A DNA stretch of 64,000 bases from Nocardia carnea NBRC 14403 (GTDB lineage Bacteria > Actinomycetota > Actinomycetes > Mycobacteriales > Mycobacteriaceae): the NCBI RefSeq assembly GCF_000308515.1, contig NZ_BAFV01000013.1, positions 62,001-126,000 on the forward strand. Reading direction: 5' to 3'. This document shows positions 53,065 through 61,093 of this stretch, in pieces; the first letter of the stretch is position 1, and each line of letters opens with the position of its first letter. Both the position numbers and the translations under genes were made by a program. The notes under the pieces were generated by a model. The model ran no database searches. It was not told the DNA's origin and was given only the letters and a program-made list of their open reading frames with translations.

Positions 53065-53607
53065 GTGGACTTTCTGCCATTGGTCACCGACCGCGGCGAG
53101 CGGATCGACTTCCTGATGATGGGACTCGGCTGGGACCCTGCGCAGCGCAGACTGATCCGGCACCGGGAGATCGACCTGAACGCGACGGCACTGCTCTTCG
53201 ACGGGCAGCAGCTGGTCGATGCGGTGTATCACGAGCAGTTGACCTCCCAGGACGGCTCCGTGCGGCATCTCGGTGACAGCGTCACCGGCGACGGCAAAGG
53301 CGACAACGAGATCATCTCGATCGATATCACCCGCGTTCCGGCAGTCGTCGACCGGATCATCCTGCTGGTCACCTGTTACACGGGCCAGACCTTCGCCGAA
53401 ATCGAGAATCCATTCTGCCGGTTGGTGGATGCGCGCGACGGGACCGAACTGCTGCGGCACGACCTGAGCCCGTACGCCACCAGCGGTTTCGTCCTAGCCG
53501 TGCTGGTTCGTGGCGAGCACGGATGGCAGCTACGTGAAGTGGCGGACACGGTCAACGCCCAGCACCCGGTGGAAGCAGTGCCTCAGATGGGCAAGTATCT
53601 GACCTGA
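53065..53607 (+). CDS. TerD-domain protein
   Basis: The 180-residue product carries the TerD/TerZ (cAMP-binding-protein-like) domain: MMGLGWDPAQ, IDLNATALLFDGQQLVDAVY, SQDGSVRHLGDSVTGDGKGD (the Ca-binding acidic loop), IISIDITRVPAVVDRIILLV, GQTFAEIENPFCRLVD and LRHDLSPYA. Such proteins occur in tellurite-resistance and phage-related stress clusters; no other ter gene is nearby. GTG 53065 has GAAAGGGGGA just upstream; the frame is open further upstream. Confidence 0.75.
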   Translation: MDFLPLVTDRGERIDFLMMGLGWDPAQRRLIRHREIDLNATALLFDGQQLVDAVYHEQLTSQDGSVRHLGDSVTGDGKGDNEIISIDITRVPAVVDRIILLVTCYTGQTFAEIENPFCRLVDARDGTELLRHDLSPYATSGFVLAVLVRGEHGWQLREVADTVNAQHPVEAVPQMGKYLT

Positions 53608-54093
53608 GCGCGCCGGGCCCTCAACCGTCCTCCGCGCGGCCCCGTGTGTTCGGATAGAAGGACGCCTCACATGGGTGTTTGCGCGCAGATCCTGCCGATC
53701 GAGTGGGACGGTATTCGGCTTGGGAGCTAACACCCTAGGGCACGAACCTGCGACCGGTGACCTGCTGTTTTGCTCATGTCCCAGTCTTCGCCTCTTATCG
53801 AATTGGGCATGAACTGCGCAAATGGCGCGCAGATCGGTGCCCTCGGCAGGACACACAAAACATGGGCAACCAGAAAACGCCTGGTCATCGTGGGTGATTA
53901 TCGAATCCAGGCATCGTGATCTGCCTGTACCCGGTCGTCCGTAGCTCCTATCTTCATCGATACCTGTGCGGAGACATCGAAGACGGGAAGAGTAGACGAC
54001 CTGGGAATTTACTCTGGTCGGCGGGTTGTCGGAACAGGGTCCGCGCCGACTTGACCGAAGGTGCGGGTTCGGGGTCGGTTCACGGGGAATGGA
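53608..54093. other. gene-free junction with repeat copy C
   Basis: No convincing gene is found. The stretch is AT-richer around 53760-54010 and holds repeat copy C. It forms the right edge of the accessory region, next to genes that look ancestral. Confidence 0.45.
53838..53894 (+). repeat. att-like direct repeat, copy C
   Basis: TGCCCTCGGCAGGA at its left end, then CAAAACATGGGCAACCAG and CTGGTCATCGTGGG. It agrees with copy A more closely than with copy B, including the change of the TTCGAA of the tRNA T-loop to other bases. No integrase fragment is attached. Confidence 0.7.
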
Positions 54094-54426
54094 TCAGATG
54101 GACTCGGCCTGGTCGTTGAGTTCGGCGATTGTCGCTCGGTTCACCATCGGTTCCGGTTCGGCGAGTTCGAGATGTTGCGGTACCTGTCCGAGCGGCTTCA
54201 AACCACGGGCAGCGATCACCGATCGCTCACCTTCGGCGGCCACATCACCGAAACCGGCGTCGACTACTACAGCCTGGCCGGCAACCGCGCCAGACGCAGC
54301 TGAAGCGAGGGCGAACGCGCAGGCTACTCGTTTGAACCGGCGTGTTCTCGATCTCTGCAGCTTCCCGGGAAGATGCGGTGATCTGCCGAGGCGATACCCG
54401 CAACGACGCGACCCGAAACCGCGCAT
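54094..54426 (-). CDS. possible small secreted protein
   Basis: A 110-residue frame with a good ribosome-binding site (GAAAGG, seven bases before the ATG). The long basic N-terminus (to RRFKR) precedes a hydrophobic signal-like segment (VACAFALASAASGAVAGQA); the mature part is acidic (VVVDAGFGDVAAEGERSV, ending NDQAESI). The extended N-region is unusual for a Sec signal. Function unknown. The opposite strand has an overlapping, less convincing frame. Confidence 0.45.
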   Translation of the reverse strand: MRGFGSRRCGYRLGRSPHLPGKLQRSRTRRFKRVACAFALASAASGAVAGQAVVVDAGFGDVAAEGERSVIAARGLKPLGQVPQHLELAEPEPMVNRATIAELNDQAESI

Positions 54427-54490
54427 GCTCGACCTTTCGATCAGGCTTCGGCTCGAGACTGTGCTCGGCGAAACCACGTAGGGTCGGGTA

Positions 54491-55864
54491 ATGAGCATCG
54501 AGTGTTCGGCCGTGGTCGCGGCGCCTCGCTCCGAGGTGTTCGCGTGGTTCGCGCGTCCGGGGGCATTCGCGCGGCTCGCACCACCATGGCAGCCGGTGTC
54601 GTTGCTCGCCGAGGCCGATTCGCTCGCCGATGGGCGCGCGGTGCTCGGTTTGCCTGCGCGCTTGCGCTGGGTAGCCCGGCACGAAGCCGGTGAATACGAC
54701 CCGCCGCACCGGTTTGTCGACGGGATCACCGCCGACGGTCCGGCCTCGGTGCCCGTGTCTGCTGTTTTGTCGTGGCGGCATACTCACGAATTCGAGGAGG
54801 TGGACCCCGCGCACACTCGGATCGTGGACCGAGTGCAGACGTGGGTGCCTGCCGCGATGCTGCGTCCGATGTTCGCCTACCGGTACCGGCAGCTCGAAGC
54901 CGACCTGGCAGCACATGCGCGCGCGGCCGATCACGGGCTAGGCGCGATCACGGTCGCGCTGACAGGTGCCTCCGGCTTGATCGGGTCGGCGTTGGCGGCC
55001 TTTCTCAGCTCGGGCGGGCATACCGTGATCCGCCTGGTGCGCGGCGAGCCACGTGATTGCGGGGAGCGGCGCTGGGATCCGGCCGATCCCGCCACTGATC
55101 TGCTCGACGGCGTGGACGCGGTTGTTCATTTGGCAGGGGCGCCGATCGCCGGCCGGTTCACCGAGGAGCACAAGAAAGCGATCGCCGGCAGCCGGATCTC
55201 GCCGACACGGAAATTGGCCGAACTCAGTGCGAAGGCCGGCGTGGCGGTGTTTGTCAGCGCCTCGGCCATCGGCTACTACGGATACGACCGCGACGAGGAA
55301 ACCCTCACAGAACAGTCATCGCGCGGCACCGGATTTCTGGCCGATGTCGTCGCCGACTGGGAGGGCGCGGCGGCTGCCGCTTCCGGCACCACTCGCGTGG
55401 TGTCGGTACGTACCGGGATCGTGCAATCGCCGCGAGGCGGGACCCTACGGTTGCTGCGCCCACTGTTCAGCGCTGGACTCGGTGGCCGCATCGGTTCCGG
55501 GCGTCAGTGGATGTCCTGGATAGGGATCGACGATCTCGTCGATGTTTATCACCGCACGTTGTGGGACGTTCAGTTGCAGGGTCCGATCAACGCGGTGGCA
55601 CCGCGACCGGTGCGCAATATCGAGTACACGCATACATTGGGCCGCGTCCTGCGGCGGCCAACGGTCCTCGCCGTGCCAGAGTTGGGCCCTTCCGTGCTGC
55701 TCGGCCGTTCGGGTGCTCGCGAACTCGCTACCGCCAGTCAGCGAGTCGTGCCGGATCGACTCGGCCGTGCCGGCCACGAATTCCGCGACCCCGATCTGGA
55801 ATCGGCGCTGCGCCACGTTCTCGGCCGCACCTCCGAGTCGTCACGGTTGCACGTCGAGGGCTGA
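54491..55864 (+). CDS. TIGR01777 epimerase with N-terminal SRPBCC domain
   Basis: Residues ~1-150 form an SRPBCC domain (VFAWFARPGAFARLAPPWQP; HTHEFEEVDP). Residues ~155-455 are the extended SDR-like TIGR01777 domain: VALTGASGLIGSALAAFLSS (NADP loop), VHLAGAPIAGRFTEEHKKAI, SRISPTRKL, SASAIGYYG, WMSWIGIDDL and GPINAVAPRPV. The same fusion is common in actinobacteria. In several bacteria such epimerase genes belong to LitR-linked light-inducible sets; here two LitR-like genes lie within 5 kb. Confidence 0.85.
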   Translation: MSIECSAVVAAPRSEVFAWFARPGAFARLAPPWQPVSLLAEADSLADGRAVLGLPARLRWVARHEAGEYDPPHRFVDGITADGPASVPVSAVLSWRHTHEFEEVDPAHTRIVDRVQTWVPAAMLRPMFAYRYRQLEADLAAHARAADHGLGAITVALTGASGLIGSALAAFLSSGGHTVIRLVRGEPRDCGERRWDPADPATDLLDGVDAVVHLAGAPIAGRFTEEHKKAIAGSRISPTRKLAELSAKAGVAVFVSASAIGYYGYDRDEETLTEQSSRGTGFLADVVADWEGAAAAASGTTRVVSVRTGIVQSPRGGTLRLLRPLFSAGLGGRIGSGRQWMSWIGIDDLVDVYHRTLWDVQLQGPINAVAPRPVRNIEYTHTLGRVLRRPTVLAVPELGPSVLLGRSGARELATASQRVVPDRLGRAGHEFRDPDLESALRHVLGRTSESSRLHVEG

Positions 55865-55976
55865 TCGTGGTTGCACATAGCGACCCACACGGACGGGCAA
55901 AGTCCCCCGATCGTCCGATGACCGACCCGCGGGACGGACACGAAGTTCGCCGAACGCCACCTCGACACCGCCGTAT

Positions 55977-55992
55977 GCATCATTTCTGCATC
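55977..55992 (+). promoter_or_regulatory. tandem GCATC element (site 1)
   Basis: GCATCATTTCTGCATC has two GCATC half-units 11 bp apart, as at 58214 and 59868. It lies between the ends of two converging genes, so no obvious start is controlled by it. It may be fortuitous. Confidence 0.3.
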
Positions 55993-56035
55993 TCTATTTC
56001 TGTCCCGGTCGTCTAACCACTGCCGGTGGTGTCCG

Positions 56036-56902
56036 TCATGACCCGCGTGGCGTTGTGATCCGGTCGACCGCCTCGCCGAGCTTGTCGAGGCGGTACGCGA
56101 ACTCCGGCAAGATCGCCGAATCCCAGCCCGGTCCACCGACGAAGATTCGGGAACCGGCGACGTGACAGGCACGTACCGCAGAGGTCAGCGCGGTGGACTC
56201 CTGCTGTGACCAGAGCACGGCGTCAGGCCGCCGATCATTGCGGGTGAGTGCGGCCGCGACAGCGTCGGTGGGTACATCGGCACCGAGCATCAACGCGCCG
56301 ACATTGCGCTCGGCGAGACCGGCGCGCAGGGCTTCCAGCGGTAGCGCGTGGGTTTCGCCGCTGGTGCACGCCAGCACGACCGCATGGTTGTCCGCCGGAA
56401 CGGGTGCCGGTGTATGGCGATGCAGCGCAACGGTGATCGACCAGGACAGCAAGTGCTCCACGTCGATGCAGCTTTCGCCGCCGAGCTGGCGTGTGACGAC
56501 GGCCGCGAAGGCGGGGCGACACAGGAGATCCCACGTATCGACGACTCCGTATGCCTGCAGGTGCGCGGCCAGCAGAGCGGAGGTGGTTCGCGTGTCGAGC
56601 GCGAACGCGGCGTTCAGTAGTGGCTCCCACTCTCCGAGCGCGGGGGTGGGCGATGTGGCGGTCACCGCGGCGGCTGCTCCGGCCGGACTCGCGCCCGCGC
56701 GGATAAGGCTGAGCATCTGCTCGAGTGCCGCGATATCGGATGCGGTGTAGAGACGGTGCCGGCCCGGCCGGTGCTGGGTCGGGCCGATAGCGTAGCGGCG
56801 ATTCCAGCTGCGCAATGTCGCGGTCGGAATGCCGAGTCGGTCGGCTACCGCGCGGACCGTATATCCGGCCGCGTCGGAAAGGGGAGCTTGACCGGCGGGC
56901 AT
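56036..56902 (-). CDS. LitR/CarH-like MerR regulator with B12-binding domain
   Basis: Residues ~13-80 are a MerR HTH (YTVRAVADRLGIPTATLRSW; HRPGRHRLYTASDIA). Residues ~90-165 form the helical B12-cap region with Glu149-His150 (IDVEHLLSW), and the cobalamin-binding Rossmann part follows with His185 in GETHALPLE as the likely cobalt ligand. In CarH the EH pair comes nine residues after a Trp; here the nearest upstream Trp is 25 residues away, so the cap may differ. Known relatives repress carotenoid genes in the dark with adenosylcobalamin and release DNA in light. It is a paralog of the protein at 58972. Confidence 0.8.
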   Translation of the reverse strand: MPAGQAPLSDAAGYTVRAVADRLGIPTATLRSWNRRYAIGPTQHRPGRHRLYTASDIAALEQMLSLIRAGASPAGAAAAVTATSPTPALGEWEPLLNAAFALDTRTTSALLAAHLQAYGVVDTWDLLCRPAFAAVVTRQLGGESCIDVEHLLSWSITVALHRHTPAPVPADNHAVVLACTSGETHALPLEALRAGLAERNVGALMLGADVPTDAVAAALTRNDRRPDAVLWSQQESTALTSAVRACHVAGSRIFVGGPGWDSAILPEFAYRLDKLGEAVDRITTPRGS

Positions 56903-57070
56903 CAGTCCATTGTGCCCGGTCCGGACGCCGGTTCACCAAGCGCCCGGACCGCTGTGTGCTGTGGGCCGCCTTCTGGAGCGCAACGATGAAGACCCGTCCG
57001 AGGCCATGAGGCTCGGATACGGGCCGTCCTCCCTGGGCACGCGACCGATAAATTCCCATGAATCGATTAC

Positions 57071-57086
57071 GCATCGTGTTCTGTTG
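57071..57086 (+). promoter_or_regulatory. GCATC half-site upstream of the lipocalin remnant (site 4)
   Basis: GCATCGTGTTC matches the first 11-bp unit of the crtE element; the next unit (TGTTGACG) is degenerate. The site lies between the LitR gene at 56036-56902 and the lipocalin start at 57131, the expected place for a LitR-controlled promoter. Confidence 0.35.
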
Positions 57087-57130
57087 ACGTAGAGCCCCGA
57101 GCCAGGTAACCGAGATTCGAGAAGTACCGG

Positions 57131-57433
57131 GTGTTCTCACATACAAGTTCTGCCTTCGACGAGTCGCGCCGCCGATGGGGACAGCGATTGGCTGCGTTCG
57201 GGGTGGCCTCGGCCGCTGTCGTGGTTTCTGTCGCGACCTCCGGCGGAGCGGGCGCGACGCCCGGCCGTGTTTCCGTTACCGGGCCGGCCCCGGTGGAGAA
57301 AATTGGAGCTGACCCGCTATCTGGGGACCTGGCATCAACACCGGCCGTCGCGCGAGAACATCAACCACGCCACATACCCGGCACCGATTATCGAGTGCGC
57401 AGGTATGTGGCGGTGGCCGGCGGGGTGCGTTAG
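57131..57433 (+). pseudogene. frameshifted and truncated lipocalin gene
   Basis: A GTG opens a signal peptide (RLAAFGVASAAVVVSVATSG, cleaved after GAGA) and PAPVEK; dropping one A in the AAAA run at ~57299-57302 then continues as KLELTRYLGTWHQ, the first-strand GxW motif of bacterial lipocalins (Blc type). After HQ the sequence no longer follows the family and the frame soon ends at the convergent fasciclin gene. About 100 residues are missing. Lipocalin genes accompany litR in several bacteria. Confidence 0.6.
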
Positions 57434-58086
57434 CTGGTGGGAGGCGTCAGGACGCCGTCGATCAGGTAAACGGTGGCGTTCGCGGTTTCGACACCGCCGC
57501 AGAGCACTGTCGCCTCGTTGACGGTGATCTGGTCGCCGGTTCCTGTCACCGTCACCTCGGAGCCCTCGACTGTCTGGTGTGTGCCGGCGACCGCATCGGG
57601 TGACATACGACCCGGTACGACGTGGTAGGTGAGAATGCTGGTCAGCATGTCCGAGTCCGTTTTCAGCGTTTCGAGCGTGGCGGGATCGAGCGCGGCGAAA
57701 GCATCGTCCACCGGCGCGAAAACGGTGAACTCGCCGCTGTTGAGCGTGTCGACGAGGTTCACCTGCGGATTGAGCTGACCGGATACCGCGGAGGTGAGTG
57801 TGGTCAGCAGGGGATTGTTCGCGGCCGCTGTCGCCACGGGTTCCTGCGCCATCGAATCGATCGAGCCGGGCCCACTCGGTACCTGCTCGGCGTACGCTGC
57901 GCACCCGGCGCCGACCGGCCCGGCCATGGCACCGTCATCCTGCGCCGGCATCGTGGGCGAGGACGTGGTCATAGCGGGTGGAGACTCGCCGTTGCCTGAT
58001 TCGTCGGTGTCGGTACACGCCGAGCCGGCGATAGCCATCGCCGACAGTACTGCGATCAGCGCCGCGGAGTGCTTTCGGATTCTCAT
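57430..58086 (-). CDS. fasciclin-domain lipoprotein (MPT83/MPT70-like)
   Basis: The 218-residue protein has a lipoprotein signal ([18 protein letters not shown]), an acidic Ser/Pro linker with [14 protein letters not shown], and one fasciclin (FAS1) domain: [55 protein letters not shown] and [11 protein letters not shown]. It is close in layout to mycobacterial MPT83/MPT70 and acts at the cell surface. AGGAAGG is upstream of the ATG at 58086. No sigK/rskA is nearby; its promoter region instead contains a tandem GCATC element. Confidence 0.85.
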   Translation of the reverse strand: MRIRKHSAALIAVLSAMAIAGSACTDTDESGNGESPPAMTTSSPTMPAQDDGAMAGPVGAGCAAYAEQVPSGPGSIDSMAQEPVATAAANNPLLTTLTSAVSGQLNPQVNLVDTLNSGEFTVFAPVDDAFAALDPATLETLKTDSDMLTSILTYHVVPGRMSPDAVAGTHQTVEGSEVTVTGTGDQITVNEATVLCGGVETANATVYLIDGVLTPPTS

Positions 58087-58213
58087 GTCGTGCCTTCCTG
58101 TCAAGAACGGAGCCTGTACGTGCCGACGGCTCGTGGTCTGGTGGGTGTGCAGGAATGCGGCCAGAAACTCGCGACTGCTTTCCGTCATGGATCTCGAAAC
58201 AAATTCTCGTGAT

Positions 58214-58229
58214 GCGTCGATTCTGCATC
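58214..58229 (+). promoter_or_regulatory. tandem GCATC element (site 2) in a divergent promoter
   Basis: GCGTCGATTCTGCATC has half-units GCGTC and GCATC with an 11-bp period. It lies between the fasciclin lipoprotein gene (start 58086, minus) and the secreted-protein gene (58337, plus), so it could serve both. Confidence 0.5.
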
Positions 58230-58336
58230 ATTTAGCGCGTAGTGTGAACCCTTACAGGCGGAAATTTCAGACGGCCGACAACACTCCAAAAGTGGGGCAC
58301 GGCCAGGGACAAGCTCGGACAATGGAGGAGATCGTC

Positions 58337-58834
58337 ATGTTTCGATTCACTGCTGCCCGCTCGCTCGGTCTGCTGGTGGGCGTAGGGACCGCGTCAGTGT
58401 TTGCGCTGGTCGCCGGACCGACGGCGAATGCCGCGCCGATTGCGTCGTGTCCGGCGCCCGGAGCCGCATCCGTGCAGACCGACACCGGTGGCGCGTCCTG
58501 CTCCGCGACGAGTAATACGGGCGGTGCGGCCGCCGCGTACGGAGTCGATGGCACCGCGGCTGCCGAAGCGGCCGCGACGAGCCTGTCGCTGGCCATCGCA
58601 CAGAACGGCGGAACGGCGACATCGAGCTCGGCATTCTTGTCGGGCCCGGCCGCTATCGCCGTGGGACCCGGCGCGCAAGCGACACTGACCGGGGTCCGTC
58701 CCGGGCTGTCGATCGGTATCGCCGGGCCGGGAGCGGCGGTAACCGTCACTGGGGTATCCACCCCCACCTGCACCGGCGGTCCCGCATTCGCCGGAGACTT
58801 CCAAACATTGCAGGGGTGCTTGTCGCTGCGCTGA
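58337..58834 (+). CDS. secreted protein (DUF6764-like)
   Basis: A 165-residue product with a signal peptide (SLGLLVGVGTASVFALVAG, cleavage ANA-AP) and an Ala/Gly/Ser-rich mature domain with four cysteines (ASCPAPG, GASCSATS, PTCTGGP, LQGCLSL). The repetitive glycine-rich middle suggests a beta-solenoid-like fold. It resembles the actinobacterial family DUF6764 as far as I recall. GGAGGA lies seven bases before the ATG at 58337; an ATG 15 bases upstream overlaps that site and is unlikely. Confidence 0.65.
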   Translation: MFRFTAARSLGLLVGVGTASVFALVAGPTANAAPIASCPAPGAASVQTDTGGASCSATSNTGGAAAAYGVDGTAAAEAAATSLSLAIAQNGGTATSSSAFLSGPAAIAVGPGAQATLTGVRPGLSIGIAGPGAAVTVTGVSTPTCTGGPAFAGDFQTLQGCLSLR

Positions 58835-58971
58835 GCATCCGAACCGGATATACAACCGACCCCCGCGCCGCGCTCGGCCGTGCCGAGCGGTATGTCTTCT
58901 GGTCGCGTGGTGGATTCCAGCCGTTCGACGGTGACGCGGTTTGCGCCGTTTCGTTGAAAGGTGTGCCGAGC

Positions 58972-59853
58972 GTGGTCGAAGGTGGCGCGAGAGGTAGTGA
59001 CTCGACATCCGGCTACACCGTCGGTGTCGTGGCGGCAATGCTGGGTATCCCCATCGCGACGCTACGTAGCTGGAACCAGCGGTACGGCCTGGGACCCGCG
59101 CACCACCGCCCGGGCAGTCACCGGCACTACACGACGAGTGACGTGGCGATGCTGAGCCGGATGGCCGATCTGGTCCGGTCCGGCGTGAGCCCGGCCAAAG
59201 CCGCGAGGGTTGCCCGTGCCGGAGCGGATTCACTGCCCGAACTGGGAAATGTGGCTCCGGTCCTGGCCGCTGCCGAGCAGCTTCGAGCCGCCGATCTCCT
59301 CGCCGAGATCACCGCCCATCTGACGTGTTTCGGCGTTGTGGCCACATGGAACCGGTTGTGCCGCCCTGCTTTCACCGACATCGTGAGCCGCCAGCATCGA
59401 GGAATCGACTTGATCGATGTGGAGCATGTTCTGTCCTGGGCGATCACCACCGGTTTGCACCGCGCGGTACCGCCGGCGCCCGACGTCGCCGGATTGGCTC
59501 CGGTGCTGCTGGCCTGCACTGCGGGCGAGGGGCACGTACTTCCACTGGAGGTACTACGTGCCGCGCTCGCGGAAGCCGGCGTACCGGCCTTGTTGCTCGG
59601 CTCCGCCGTGCCCGGTATCGCACTTGCCGACGCGATAGCCAAACAGGCGCGCAGTCCCGTGGTGGTGCTGTGGTCCCAATCGGGCCGGACGGCGGCAGCG
59701 GAACCGGTTCCCGCCGGGAGTGGCCGCCTTGTTCGACTACTCCTGGCCGGACCCGGTTGGCCGGCAGCTCCGGCGCTGCCCGGCGGCCGGCGCGTCGGCA
59801 CGCTCGAGGAGGCAATCTCCGAGATCAGTCGACTGGTGCGGGCCGGCAAGTAG
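58972..59853 (+). CDS. litR: LitR/CarH-like MerR regulator with B12-binding domain
   Basis: MerR HTH at residues ~14-80 (YTVGVVAAMLGIPIATLRSW; HRPGSHRHYTTSDVAML), then the helical cap with EH at 151-152 (IDVEHVLSWAI) and the cobalamin-binding part with His188 in AGEGHVLPLEVL. It is about half identical to the protein at 56036 and shares its unusual Trp/EH spacing. It lies 66 bases upstream of crtE, so it is the likely direct regulator of the carotenoid genes. GTG 58972 is preceded by GAAAGG at ten bases; GTG 58963 is an alternative. Confidence 0.8.
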   Translation: MVEGGARGSDSTSGYTVGVVAAMLGIPIATLRSWNQRYGLGPAHHRPGSHRHYTTSDVAMLSRMADLVRSGVSPAKAARVARAGADSLPELGNVAPVLAAAEQLRAADLLAEITAHLTCFGVVATWNRLCRPAFTDIVSRQHRGIDLIDVEHVLSWAITTGLHRAVPPAPDVAGLAPVLLACTAGEGHVLPLEVLRAALAEAGVPALLLGSAVPGIALADAIAKQARSPVVVLWSQSGRTAAAEPVPAGSGRLVRLLLAGPGWPAAPALPGGRRVGTLEEAISEISRLVRAGK

Positions 59854-59867
59854 TTCACCATTCGATT

Positions 59868-59887
59868 AAACGATGCGGAAACGATGC
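59868..59887 (-). promoter_or_regulatory. tandem 11-bp direct repeats upstream of crtE (site 3)
   Basis: AAACGATGCGGAAACGATGC on the plus strand holds two AAACGATGC units 11 bp apart; the minus strand reads GCATCGTTT twice. CarH-type tetramers bind tandem 11-bp direct repeats that cover promoter elements. The site ends 32 bp before the crtE start. Confidence 0.65.
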
Positions 59888-59919
59888 AATTTTGGCGGAA
59901 AAGTGCCACAATCGGAGTG

Positions 59920-61038
59920 GTGAACGCACAACAGGCGGCACCCCTGTCCCCTCCGACGGACAGTGACAGTGACGATTCCGCATGGTTCGAGTCGTGGACG
60001 GCGCAAGTCCGGGCCGCGGTGCGCACCCACGTCGAGGACTTCGTACACGCACGGTGCGCGGAAGAGCTGCAGGCAAACGGGTTCGAATATCCGAGCCGGG
60101 TACTGCTCGATTTCGTGCCGGGTGGCAAGTCTGTGCGACCGACGTTCATGTACCTCGGCTGGTTGTGCGGTGCCGATGAATCCGAGGCGGCACTCCGGGC
60201 CGCGGCCAGTATCGAATTGCTGCACGGGTTCGCCTTGCTGCAGGACGATGTGATGGACGAATCCGATACCCGCAGAGGTCTCCCGGCCGCTCACGTGCGG
60301 CTGGCGCGCTGGCATGAAGAGCAAGGGTTGTCCGGATCGCCGGCGCGTTTCGGTGAATCCGCGGCAGTGCTCCTGGGGGATCTGTGCCTGGTGTGGGCGG
60401 AACGCATGCTGCGCGAAAGCGGTGTCGAGGCAGCGGCGCTCGGCCGGGTGTGGCCGCGCTACGACGCGATGCGTGCCGAACTGGCAGTGGGTCAGCTCGC
60501 CGACCTGGTCAACGACGCCGCAGGGGTGCCGACGCTGGAACAGGTACTCGATATCGCGCGGCGCAAATCCGGTAACTACACGGTGCGCCGGCCGCTCGAA
60601 CTGGGCGCCGCGATGGCGGGCTGCGCGGAGCCGGTCCTGGAAGTACTGTGTGAGTACGGCGTGTTGATCGGCGAGGCATTCCAGCTGCGCGACGATCTGC
60701 TCGGTATCTTCGGTGAGCCTTCGGTCACCGGTAAATCAGCTGACGCGGATCTGCGGGAACGCAAAGCCACCACCGTCGTCGCGCTGGCCGAACACTTGGC
60801 CGGGCCGTCCGGGCGAGCTCGGCTACACGATCTGTGGCAGCGCGACACCTTCGATGACAGTGCGGTGCAGACGGCCCGGGAGTTGATCGTGGACAGCGGT
60901 GCGCCCCAGCGCGCCGAGCAGATGATCGCCGACCGCGTCGAGGACGCGCGGAAGCTTCTCGTGGACAGTGTTCTCGACCCAACGGTGACCGCTGCGTTGC
61001 AGCAGATGGCGCTGCTGTGCACCCGACGTAGCACCTGA
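59920..61038 (+). CDS. crtE: geranylgeranyl diphosphate synthase (polyprenyl synthetase)
   Basis: The enzyme condenses IPP with allylic diphosphates to make the C20 precursor of carotenoids. The 372-residue protein has the first aspartate-rich motif LLQDDVMDESDTRRG (Asp109, Asp110, Asp113), GGKSVRP near residue 69, the Lys/Gln region (RKSGNYTVRRPLELG), and the second motif in AFQLRDDLLGIFG, in the DDxxG form usual for actinobacterial IdsA-type enzymes. GTG 59920 is preceded by CGGAG; ATG 59884 lies within the operator repeat and is less likely. It is the first gene of the carotenoid operon. Confidence 0.9.
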   Translation: MNAQQAAPLSPPTDSDSDDSAWFESWTAQVRAAVRTHVEDFVHARCAEELQANGFEYPSRVLLDFVPGGKSVRPTFMYLGWLCGADESEAALRAAASIELLHGFALLQDDVMDESDTRRGLPAAHVRLARWHEEQGLSGSPARFGESAAVLLGDLCLVWAERMLRESGVEAAALGRVWPRYDAMRAELAVGQLADLVNDAAGVPTLEQVLDIARRKSGNYTVRRPLELGAAMAGCAEPVLEVLCEYGVLIGEAFQLRDDLLGIFGEPSVTGKSADADLRERKATTVVALAEHLAGPSGRARLHDLWQRDTFDDSAVQTARELIVDSGAPQRAEQMIADRVEDARKLLVDSVLDPTVTAALQQMALLCTRRST

Positions 61039-61093
61039 ACCCGCACACCCTCACGCGACACAGCCAGACAGCCGAACAAAGAAAGAAGGACCC

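Noticed and set aside
52768..53460. Minus-strand gene opposite the TerD-domain gene
   Set aside because: The plus-strand frame has unmistakable TerD motifs; the minus frame is its shadow, though its last ~40 residues outside the overlap look coding-like.
53065..53607. Tellurite-resistance operon
   Set aside because: Only one TerD-domain gene is present; no terA, terB, terC or terZ partner lies nearby.
34194..53894. CRISPR array
   Set aside because: The three copies are kilobases apart and there are no cas genes.
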